Shown here in pieces: positions 36,899 through 44,920 of a stretch of 64,000 nt of DNA (its first letter is position 1; every line of letters starts with the position of its first letter). The stretch is from CAZYFH01 sp964646815 (GTDB taxonomy: Bacteria; Acidobacteriota; Vicinamibacteria; Vicinamibacterales; UBA8438). The translations under genes were made by a program, and so were the position numbers. The stretch is from positions 1 to 64,000 of the forward strand of contig CAZYFH010000006.1 in assembly GCA_964646815.1 (NCBI GenBank), in the 5' to 3' direction. Below the pieces are notes generated by a model. That model did not search any database. It saw only the letters and a list, made by a program, of their open reading frames with translations, and was not told the DNA's origin.

Positions 36899-38854
36899 CT
36901 AGGGTGAGCCGGTGATCTGAAACGGGCGGTGGCGACGAGCCACCTCGGCGGAATCACTGAGCACGCGCGCCCGGACGACATATCGCCCGGGCGGCAGGTG
37001 GTCGACCGGCACCTCCGCCCTGACGACCCGAAGCGGCGTGCCGGCAATCCTACCGAGGACCGCGTCGACGGAAGCTTGCGCGGCGCCTAGTGCGTCGCTC
37101 GCCACCTCCATCACGACGTGCGCCTCCTCCAACGACGAGGCCGCCTCGCCATACAGCTCGGTGTACACCGAAAGGAGCCCGCTCACCACGCGCGCTTCGA
37201 CCGGCGGATAAAAGGCGCCTGGGCCCTCCGGTGTATCCGCCACCAGCAGATCGCCGACGGCAACCGGGCCGTCCGGCAGCGCGCCGACGTGGAGGGGGTG
37301 ATACACGCTGCCGCGCCGGCCGGCGCCGTCCAACACGGCAACCCGCAGCGAATAGGTCCCTGGGTCGACGCGCATCCACCGGGAGTACTCAAGGACCGGT
37401 CCTCCCGGCGTATCGGCGGTCGTGGCGGTCACTGCCTGCCGCCCGCTCGCCAGCACTGTCCCCTCCTCATCGCGAAGCGCGTAAGCTAGCGTGACATCCG
37501 AGGTGAGGTCCACCTCACCACCGACTTCGGTCGCCACCAGGACCCGCATCTGCCCGCTGTCGGGATATGTGTATGTCGCCACGCGCACCGGAAGCTCCGT
37601 CGTGACGACCGGCGAGCGCAACGTTCGCGCGAGACGCTCATCGCTGCTTTCGCCCTCGTGAAGTTCGGTGAACTGCACCTCACGCCGCGCGCGCACACGC
37701 GCGCCGTCGCGACTCACTGACACCTTGATCGTGCGTCGCTCTTCGTCTCGGTCGTCGGGACGCGCTTCCACGCCGAGCAAGTAGTAGCCGGACAGCTCCC
37801 GGTCCAGCCGGTCGAAGAGCGGGCCCGGGTTATAGCGGGCATGAAAAATGTCGCCGCGCGTGATGGCCGTCACCGCCTGGAGGCCGGCCTCACGCATGCG
37901 TGCATCCTGCGTAGGCGAAGGCGCCCGCTGGCCCTCGCTCGTGTCGATCTGCGGTTCATCGACCTTCATGACGTACACCGTCGTGCGGGCGGCGGCGGCC
38001 AGATCTTCGATCTCGCGGAGGAACGAGGCCTCACGCCCGATCACGAACCCGCCGGAGATCCACACCAGCGCCTTCGGGCCCTCGTAGTCGCTCAGCGCGC
38101 GCAGGATGGACTCAAGCCCATTCCGGGTATTGGTGGCGTGATACCTGATCTCCTGCACGATCGATCGGCTCTCCTGTATCACCCGGAACGAACAGCTCGC
38201 GTCCAGGGTATTCGTCGAGCTCGCTCCTCCGCCGCATTCGCGCGCGATCACCTCCTCCTCCATGTCCGAATCGCGGTACTCGGAGATCTGGAATGCCTCG
38301 TACAGGCCCATGTTGATACTACGCATCACACGGTCGCCGATACCCGCCATGCTGTCGATCTCGCGGCGGACGCGTTCGTGGTCCGACGTGAAGTCGATAT
38401 ACCGGCCGGTCGGAATCGCCATGAGGGCCACCCGATCGAGGGGCGACAGATTGTCAACGAACACGCCGGCGGCACGCATCACGTGGCGGCCCTCGCCAAA
38501 GAGCATGCTCTCCTCGTCGACAGCGATCACGATCACCCGCCCGCGCGGCTGGGCCGTGTTCGAGCTGTAGAAGACGTCCTGTGGCTCCGGCGGCGAGGCG
38601 ACCTCCCCAACTGGCGGTCGCAACGACACGTACTGCGCCTGAACGACGCGGCGGACCTCCCGGTCGATGGAAACCGTGAACTCCGATGGGTCGAGGTCGA
38701 TGATCGGGCGACCATCGCCGTCGACGACACCGACGTCGATCTCGATGACGTCGACGCCGCTCCGAAACGTCGGCAGCTGCTGCGACGTCTGCGCCGAGAC
38801 GGCCGCCGTCACGACCGCTGCCAGACCGAGCCCGGCGAGACTAAGACAGCGCAT
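36899..38854 (-). CDS. Large VWFA-related secreted protein with degenerate MIDAS
   Basis: 651 aa from ATG 38854 (GGGAGGAG upstream); a longer frame to 38950 overlaps the previous gene. The signal ends near residue 21 (AAVSAQ). The first part is the VWFA-related acidobacterial domain (FRSGVDVIEIDVGVVDGDGR, DLDPSEFTVSIDREVRRVVQ), but the MIDAS position reads VDEESM instead of D-x-S-x-S, and a later segment is ALVWISGG rather than the usual LLTDG. The C-terminal 250 residues are beta-rich (YPDSGQMRVLVATEVGGEVD, LEYSRWMRVDPGTYSLRVAV). Metal binding is therefore doubtful. It sits 28 bp after the copper-oxidase gene and 6 bp before the cytochrome-PQQ gene. Confidence 0.82.
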   Translation of the reverse strand: MRCLSLAGLGLAAVVTAAVSAQTSQQLPTFRSGVDVIEIDVGVVDGDGRPIIDLDPSEFTVSIDREVRRVVQAQYVSLRPPVGEVASPPEPQDVFYSSNTAQPRGRVIVIAVDEESMLFGEGRHVMRAAGVFVDNLSPLDRVALMAIPTGRYIDFTSDHERVRREIDSMAGIGDRVMRSINMGLYEAFQISEYRDSDMEEEVIARECGGGASSTNTLDASCSFRVIQESRSIVQEIRYHATNTRNGLESILRALSDYEGPKALVWISGGFVIGREASFLREIEDLAAAARTTVYVMKVDEPQIDTSEGQRAPSPTQDARMREAGLQAVTAITRGDIFHARYNPGPLFDRLDRELSGYYLLGVEARPDDRDEERRTIKVSVSRDGARVRARREVQFTELHEGESSDERLARTLRSPVVTTELPVRVATYTYPDSGQMRVLVATEVGGEVDLTSDVTLAYALRDEEGTVLASGRQAVTATTADTPGGPVLEYSRWMRVDPGTYSLRVAVLDGAGRRGSVYHPLHVGALPDGPVAVGDLLVADTPEGPGAFYPPVEARVVSGLLSVYTELYGEAASSLEEAHVVMEVASDALGAAQASVDAVLGRIAGTPLRVVRAEVPVDHLPPGRYVVRARVLSDSAEVARRHRPFQITGSP

Positions 38855-38882
38855 CACTCCTCCCTCCCGTGATGACCCTACC

Positions 38883-41099
38883 TTATTGTCGCGAAGGGTC
38901 GCTCGTGGCCGCCGGCATCCGGTACGGCCGGTGCGCCAGGTAGACACCAACCCGCTGCTCGATCGCTGCGGCGCGAGACTCGAACCCGGGCGTCGCGCGC
39001 GCGCGGGCGGCCGCCTCCCGGGCCGTCGTGATCGCTAACTCGAAGCGACCGCTAGACGCGTACGCAGCCGCCAGCGTGTCGAGCACGACCGGGTGATCGG
39101 CGCCGAGGAGCGCCTGAGCGCGCTGCGCGAGGCGATTCGCCTCGATCGCATCGCGAAACACCGACTCCGGTGCCGTGGCGCGCAACCAGCCGAGCTCGAC
39201 AAGCGCCCGCGCCTGGTTCGGATCGTGCGTGAGCGCCTCCTGATACGCTGCGATCGCGGCCTCCAGTTGCGCGTCGGCCATCAGCGCGCCTGCCAAGCCG
39301 GCGTGCGCCGCGGCGTAGGTCGGCTGTAGCTCGATCGCGCGACGGTAGGCGGCGATCGCCGCCTCTCGCTCCTCCCTGGCCATCAGCGCAGTGGCCAGGT
39401 TGTAGTGCGCGGCGGCTTGTCGCGGGAGAAATTGAATGGCAAGCCGGTAGTGCGCGAACGCGTTCCGCGGGTCACCGACGGCGTCGAACAACGCACCCAG
39501 GTTGTTGTGGGCCTCGCCGTAGGCCGGCTCAAGCTCAATCGCCCGCCGGTAGGCGGCGATCGCCGCCTCGGCTTGTCCCTGCGCCTGGAGCGCGGCGCCC
39601 ATGTTGTAGTGCGCGTCCGGGTAGTCGGGCGCGAGGCGAATCGCCTCGCGCAGCTCGGTCAATGCGGCCTCCGCCTGTCCGACGTCGAGATACCGCACCG
39701 CCAGGCCCGTCCGGCCCTCGTGATCGTCCGGATCACGACGTAACCGCGCTTGGTAGCCGAGGATCTCGTCGCGCGCCTCCTTCACCCGGAGGTTGCGCGT
39801 CAGCACACCCTGGTCGCCCGGATGGATGGTGAGCACCTGGAGCAACAGCTGCGCCATCTCGTCTGTCGATCTCGGACCGAACCGCACCGGTTGGGGAGGA
39901 CTGTTCGGGTTCGCCGGATTCGCGGCCGAATTGTCGTAGACGTAGCGCATCTCGACGCGCGTGTTGGCCGGCAGGTGCACCGGCTCTGCATAGCGGTACT
40001 CGTCCTGCCAGTTGAAGTCCCAATCGTCGATGCGCAGTAACGTCCGCTCCGTGCCGTCCGGAAGCGTCGCGGTCGCGTGGATTTCCTTGGCGAGATAGTG
40101 CGCATGCGGGTAGATGGCGAGCAGATCGACGCCGACCGGGAGCCGATAGCCGTCACGAACGACGTGCGCCGAGTCGCCGGCAGGGATGTCGATCGTCAGG
40201 GAGTTGAGCACCACGGCCACCGGCCGGAGTGTGGCTGGGGTGTCGGCGAAGTACAGCCCGACGTCCGCCTGCACCGTCACCGGCGTCGTCCCCGAGAGGA
40301 GGTGCAGCTGCATGACGAGGTCGGTGCCTGGAGCGAGCGGCCACGAGAGGCTGTCCGGCTGTGAGGTCGGCATCTTGCCGGGCGCCCAGCCGAGAACATG
40401 CCCGGCCGGAAAGCGGGCGGACTCGACCATGAACCCGCCGTAGCCTGGGAGCGCATCTGCGGCATCGAGGTCACGTGAACGCCCAGTCGAATCGATCCTG
40501 ATGTTCGCGTGGTGAATTACGCTCGAGCCGGGCCGGATCTCGACGCCGCGGACCCAACGCAGCTCGTCCAGCGGCACCGGCAGCACGAATTTTCGATACA
40601 CGTCCGTCGTGCCGGCGGGCAGGGTATACGGCTCGGGCATCGGTACGACGAGGTCCGGGGGGCCGAGCTGCCAGTCGCCGGGGACGTCCGGTGGGTCCGG
40701 TCGCGCGGCGGCCGGACCTTCGGGTGCGCCCGCCGCGGCCCAGCGCGCGATGAGATCGATCTCGGCGGCGGTCAACCGGCGTTCGCCACGGAACGCACCT
40801 GGCGGGGCGACCGGCTTCCATGGCGGCATCGCCCCGCGGCCCGTCGCCAACGCCATGACTGGCGCGTGCTCGCGCGCCGTCTCGTAGTCGAGCAAGCTGA
40901 ACGGTCCGATGCCACCCGGGTAATGGCACGACACGCAGTGCTCAAAGAGAATCGGGGCGATCGCCTCCGAATAGGTAACGGGCTCCTGGGCGGTCGCGGC
41001 GACCGGCCAGGCGGCCATGGCAAGCGCGAGTGCCAGCGCTCCACGACCCGGCGGGATCCGGACGACGCGCGACCGATTCTGACTACGACGAAGGGGCAT
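38883..41099 (-). CDS. Cytochrome c / copper type II monooxygenase-like protein with C-terminal TPR domain
   Basis: 738 aa from ATG 41099; the frame is open further upstream, but that would run into the divergent gene and ahead of the signal (ALALALAMAAWPVAATAQ). Heme motif CVSCH at 55-59. The copper-oxygenase-like part has VIHHANI (His196, His197), MQLHLLSG (His266) and PHAHYLAKEIH (His332, His334), matching the paired copper sites of DBH/PHM-type enzymes. From about 470 several TPR units follow (AHYNMGAALQAQGQAEAAIA, AHNNLGALFDAVGDPRNAFA). It shares heme-plus-copper order with 8045-9481, which lacks TPRs. It is first of a leftward run including the VWA and cytochrome-PQQ genes. Confidence 0.82.
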   Translation of the reverse strand: MPLRRSQNRSRVVRIPPGRGALALALAMAAWPVAATAQEPVTYSEAIAPILFEHCVSCHYPGGIGPFSLLDYETAREHAPVMALATGRGAMPPWKPVAPPGAFRGERRLTAAEIDLIARWAAAGAPEGPAAARPDPPDVPGDWQLGPPDLVVPMPEPYTLPAGTTDVYRKFVLPVPLDELRWVRGVEIRPGSSVIHHANIRIDSTGRSRDLDAADALPGYGGFMVESARFPAGHVLGWAPGKMPTSQPDSLSWPLAPGTDLVMQLHLLSGTTPVTVQADVGLYFADTPATLRPVAVVLNSLTIDIPAGDSAHVVRDGYRLPVGVDLLAIYPHAHYLAKEIHATATLPDGTERTLLRIDDWDFNWQDEYRYAEPVHLPANTRVEMRYVYDNSAANPANPNSPPQPVRFGPRSTDEMAQLLLQVLTIHPGDQGVLTRNLRVKEARDEILGYQARLRRDPDDHEGRTGLAVRYLDVGQAEAALTELREAIRLAPDYPDAHYNMGAALQAQGQAEAAIAAYRRAIELEPAYGEAHNNLGALFDAVGDPRNAFAHYRLAIQFLPRQAAAHYNLATALMAREEREAAIAAYRRAIELQPTYAAAHAGLAGALMADAQLEAAIAAYQEALTHDPNQARALVELGWLRATAPESVFRDAIEANRLAQRAQALLGADHPVVLDTLAAAYASSGRFELAITTAREAAARARATPGFESRAAAIEQRVGVYLAHRPYRMPAATSDPSRQ

Positions 41100-41105
41100 A
41101 CCGGC

Positions 41106-41113
41106 AGTATAAT
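41106..41113. promoter_or_regulatory. Symmetric -10 box between divergent genes
   Basis: TATAAT on the + strand (41108-41113) overlaps TATACT on the - strand (41111-41106). The leftward box ends 6 nt before ATG 41099, predicting a leaderless mRNA; the rightward gene starts 65 nt downstream of TATAAT and has its own ribosome site. No convincing -35 on either side. Confidence 0.45.
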
Positions 41114-41178
41114 GCGGGCCATCCCGCTGAATCGAGCGGGAAGTCTTGGACGGAGACTCGAGGGAGAGGAGTCGACTC

Positions 41179-43338
41179 ATGCATCTCACGTTGCGGCGAG
41201 CCAGCCTCGCGAGCGTCGCGTTTGTCGCGACCGGAAGCCTCCTGTGGCTCGCCGGCGCAGCGCCATCCGCAGCCGGTGACGATATCAGCGGCGTCGTCCG
41301 GAGCACCAGCGGTCCGGAGGCCGGAGTCTGGGTGGTCGCCTCGACCGACGACCTCGAGACGGTCTTCCGCAAGATCGTCGTCACCGACGACGACGGACGG
41401 TTCCTGGTACCCGATTTGCCTGACGCGCGCTACAAGGTGTGGGCGCGTGGCTACGGTCTGGTCGACTCCGCCGCGCTCGCGGCGCGACCTGGTGACAGCG
41501 TCGAACTGAACCCCACCGTCGCGTCGAATCCGCGCGAGGCGGCGGCCATCTACCCCGGCAATTACTGGTATTCCCTGCTGGAGATCCCGACCGCAGACGA
41601 GTTTCCCGGCACTGGCGAACGCGGCAACGGTATCGGTCGAGAGATGCGCAATCAGGCGCACTGGGTCGACCGTCTGAAGGATGGGTGTCAGCTCTGCCAC
41701 CAGATGGGTAATCTGGCGACGCGGGAAATACCGAACCTCAACGACTACGACTCGACCCTCCACGCCTGGGACCAACGGGTGCTGATTGGCTCGGCGGGCG
41801 CCGGCATGAACGCCGGGATCAACCGCATGGGTCGTGACCGCTCGCTTGCGCTGTTCGCGGACTGGACCGACCGGATCCTGGCGGGCGAAGTGCCGCCCGC
41901 GCCCCCGCGCCCGGAAGGGGTGGAGCGCAACCTCGTGCTGACCCAGTGGGGCTGGTCAACCGATCGCGGCTTCATCCACGACGAGATCGCGACCGACAAG
42001 CGCGACCCGACGCTGTATGCCAATGGTCCGGTCTACGGCGTCGACATGCTGGGCAAGCTGGTGATCACCGACCCCGTGGCGCATCGGTCGTTTGACTTGG
42101 AAATCCCTACACGCGTGGCGATGGACCGGCAGGGCACCGGATACGGCGCGCCGACGGCCGCGCCGGTGCCCTCGCCATACTGGGGCACCGAGGAAATCCC
42201 GCGCACGGGGCCGGCAAACCCGCACAACCCAATGATGGACGGGAAGGGCCGCGTCTGGATGACTTCGACGATCCGGCCACGCGAGAACGCATCGTGGTGC
42301 CAAGAATCGGACCACCCGTCGGTCACGCGGTTTCCCCTCCAGCGCGCCGGGCGACAGATGTCCTACTACGACACCGAGAGCCAGACGTTCGTGCTGATCG
42401 ACACCTGTTTCGATACCCATCACCTGCAGTTCGCCGATGACGACAACGATACGCTCTGGATCAGCGGTGACAGCAACGTCGTCGGTTGGATCAACACGAA
42501 GCTGTTCGACGAAACCGGTGATGAGCGCGCGGCGCAGGGATGGTGTCCGACGATTCTGGACACCAACGGCGACGGCAAGGTCGGCGAGTACACCGAGCCG
42601 AACGAGGCGCGTGACCCGACCAAGGACGCGCGTATCAGCGGCTTCGCCTACGGCATCATTCCGAACCCGGTCGACGGATCCATCTGGATTGCGCGGCCGT
42701 ATCCGAATCCGGTCCCGGGCGAGCTCGTCCGGCTGGATCCAGCAAGCTGCCTCGCCGAGCGCTACGAGCCACCGTTCGAGACCGATGCGGTACCACCAAG
42801 CCAGTGGGGACACGGCCCGCGCGGAATCGACGCCGATCGAAACGGCCTGATCTGGACCGCACTGGGCGGGAGCGGCCACCTGGCGAGCTTCGACCGAGCT
42901 AAGTGTCAGGTACTGAACGGTCCCGAGGCGACCGGCCAGCACTGCCCCGAGGGATGGACGCTGTATCCCACGCCAGGACCGAAGATGAAGGGCGTCTCGG
43001 CGGCGGGCAGCGCCGACTTCCACTACTACATGTGGGTCGATCAGTTCGACACGCTCGGTCTCGGCGCCAACGTTCCACTCGTCAACGGCACGACCTCGGA
43101 CTCGCTGATCGCGCTGCTCCCGGAGAACGGCGAGATGGTGATGCTCCGCGTCCCGTACCCGCTCGGGTTCTACACGCGCGGTCTGGACGGCCGCATCGAC
43201 GACCCGACGACCGGCTGGAAGGGCCGCGGCGTGTGGGCGAGCAACGACACCATCGCGAACTGGCACAACGAAGGCGGCAAGGGGATGACCAGCGAGATCA
43301 TGCGGTTCCAGATCCGCCCCCATCCGCTGGCGGAGTGA
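41179..43338 (+). CDS. Carboxypeptidase-regulatory domain / monoheme / propeller protein (cassette copy 2)
   Basis: 719 aa from ATG 41179, preceded by GGGAGAGGAG. Signal ends near residue 32. Regulatory domain about 35-110 (GPEAGVWVVASTDDLETVF, GRFLVPDLPDARYKVWARGY), AIYPGNYWYSLLEIP, heme motif CQLCH at 170-174, then the blade region with DTNGDGKVGEY and YTRGLDGRIDDP, ending FQIRPHPLAE. Nearly collinear with 24702-26915. It leads a co-directional four-gene unit: ankyrin after 41 bp, then DUF1592, then DUF1552. Confidence 0.82.
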   Translation: MHLTLRRASLASVAFVATGSLLWLAGAAPSAAGDDISGVVRSTSGPEAGVWVVASTDDLETVFRKIVVTDDDGRFLVPDLPDARYKVWARGYGLVDSAALAARPGDSVELNPTVASNPREAAAIYPGNYWYSLLEIPTADEFPGTGERGNGIGREMRNQAHWVDRLKDGCQLCHQMGNLATREIPNLNDYDSTLHAWDQRVLIGSAGAGMNAGINRMGRDRSLALFADWTDRILAGEVPPAPPRPEGVERNLVLTQWGWSTDRGFIHDEIATDKRDPTLYANGPVYGVDMLGKLVITDPVAHRSFDLEIPTRVAMDRQGTGYGAPTAAPVPSPYWGTEEIPRTGPANPHNPMMDGKGRVWMTSTIRPRENASWCQESDHPSVTRFPLQRAGRQMSYYDTESQTFVLIDTCFDTHHLQFADDDNDTLWISGDSNVVGWINTKLFDETGDERAAQGWCPTILDTNGDGKVGEYTEPNEARDPTKDARISGFAYGIIPNPVDGSIWIARPYPNPVPGELVRLDPASCLAERYEPPFETDAVPPSQWGHGPRGIDADRNGLIWTALGGSGHLASFDRAKCQVLNGPEATGQHCPEGWTLYPTPGPKMKGVSAAGSADFHYYMWVDQFDTLGLGANVPLVNGTTSDSLIALLPENGEMVMLRVPYPLGFYTRGLDGRIDDPTTGWKGRGVWASNDTIANWHNEGGKGMTSEIMRFQIRPHPLAE

Positions 43339-43379
43339 GAGGATCGACGTGTCCCCTGGTCGTTGAAAGGTACCGGAAC

Positions 43380-44909
43380 ATGCAGATATACCGAAGCCTG
43401 GCGTCGTGGCTCTCCCTCCTGTTCATCGTGGCCGGTATCGGTCTGGCCGCCGCCGAGCGCGACGCGCCGCTTCCGGACGCGGCGCAGGCTCTCGACCGCG
43501 ACGTGGTGGCACGTCTCCTCGGCGAGGGGGCCGACGTGAACATGGCCGCGGTGGACGGCACCACCGCCCTTCATTGGTCCGTCTATCACGACGACGTCGA
43601 GCTCACGTCGATGCTGCTCGACGCGGGCGCCGACACCGACGCCGTCAACCGCAACGGCGCCACGCCGCTGACGCTCGCCTGCACGAACTCAAACCCCGAG
43701 ATGGTGACCCGGCTGCTCGCCGCCGGAGCGGATGCGAACCGCGCTCCGACGGGTGAGCCGCCGCTGTTGACCTGCGCGCGGACGGGTCAGGTCGGAGCCG
43801 TACGAGCGTTGCGTGCCGCCGGTGCCGACATCGATGCAGTCGACGACTGGCGCGGTCAGACGCCGCTGATGTGGGCCGCGGCCGAGAACCACGTGGCAGT
43901 GATGAACGTGCTCCTCGAAGGCGGGGCTCGGGTCGACGCGTTTTCAAAAGGCCAGTTCACGGCGTTGATGTTCGCGGTCCGGCAGGATGCCCGCGATGCG
44001 GTACGCTTGCTCATCGCCGCCGGCGCCGATGTCAACCTGGTCGCGCCTAGCGACCAGGGTCAGATCTCGCGAAACCCGGTGGCGGGGAGCCTCGTGAGCA
44101 TCGCGGTGAGCAACCGCCACTATACGGTGGCCGGCATGCTACTCGAGCGTGGCGCCGACCCCAATGCGAGCAGCGCGCGGGGACGGACGGTTCTGCATGA
44201 TTTGATAGCGTCACGCTCGCCGCAACGTCACCTCGGCAATGTCGTGGTGGCATTCACCGGCGAGGACCCGACGCAGCTCGGCAGCCTCGAGCTCATCAAA
44301 ATGCTGGTGGCGCGCGGCGCCGACCCGAACGCGCGGACGGAGCCGGTGCCGATCCTGCACGAACGCTGGACGGACGCCGACATCTACAGCGCGGGGCGCC
44401 CACGCATGGACAACGCCGTCAATCTCGGCGGGGTAACGCCGTATCTGCTAGCGGCGCAGGCGGCCGACGTCGACGCGATGCGGCTCCTGGCAGAGCTCGG
44501 CGCCGATCCGCGACTGGCTACATACGCCAACAACACCGCGGTCTCGCTCGCTGCCGGCGTGGGGCACGTGGAGGGGTCGCGACGCTTTCGGCCCGAGGAG
44601 GACGTCCTCGAGGCCATCAAGGTGGCGCTCGCCGAAGGCGTGGACATCAACGCCGCGAATGCTAATGGTCAGACTGCGCTCCACGGGGCCGTCTACCGGG
44701 CGGCCGACAGCGTCATCGTGCATCTCGTCGACGCCGGGGCAAGAACAGACCTCGCCGACGAGCTCAGGCGGACGGCACTCGACCTCGCCGAGCAGGGATT
44801 CAATCAGGTGGCCAGCTTGATCCGACGCGAGCGGTCGGCCACGCTGCTCCGCGATCTCGGCGCCACCCCGACCAGGCAAGACGCGGAAAACCGATTCGCC
44901 AGCCAGTGA
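43380..44909 (+). CDS. Secreted ankyrin-repeat protein (cassette copy 2)
   Basis: 509 aa from ATG 43380 (GAAAGG upstream); the much longer open frame reaching 42903 is only a shadow of the preceding gene. The signal peptide ends near residue 25 (GIGLAAAERDA). Ankyrin units cover about 30-480 (TALHWSVYHDDVELTSMLLD, TPLMWAAAENHVAVMNVLLE, TALHGAVYRAADSVIVHLVD), with the family's mid-protein insertion near 285-345 (VPILHERWTDADIYSAGRP). Its stop lies 11 bp before the preferred DUF1592 start, or overlaps by 4 nt if GTG 44906 is used. Confidence 0.87.
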   Translation: MQIYRSLASWLSLLFIVAGIGLAAAERDAPLPDAAQALDRDVVARLLGEGADVNMAAVDGTTALHWSVYHDDVELTSMLLDAGADTDAVNRNGATPLTLACTNSNPEMVTRLLAAGADANRAPTGEPPLLTCARTGQVGAVRALRAAGADIDAVDDWRGQTPLMWAAAENHVAVMNVLLEGGARVDAFSKGQFTALMFAVRQDARDAVRLLIAAGADVNLVAPSDQGQISRNPVAGSLVSIAVSNRHYTVAGMLLERGADPNASSARGRTVLHDLIASRSPQRHLGNVVVAFTGEDPTQLGSLELIKMLVARGADPNARTEPVPILHERWTDADIYSAGRPRMDNAVNLGGVTPYLLAAQAADVDAMRLLAELGADPRLATYANNTAVSLAAGVGHVEGSRRFRPEEDVLEAIKVALAEGVDINAANANGQTALHGAVYRAADSVIVHLVDAGARTDLADELRRTALDLAEQGFNQVASLIRRERSATLLRDLGATPTRQDAENRFASQ

Positions 44910-44920
44910 GGTCCTATTCG

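Noticed and set aside
34784..36907. 707-codon open frame antisense to the cytochrome-PQQ gene
   Set aside because: Shadow of a PQQ propeller gene; Arg/His-rich, no domain.
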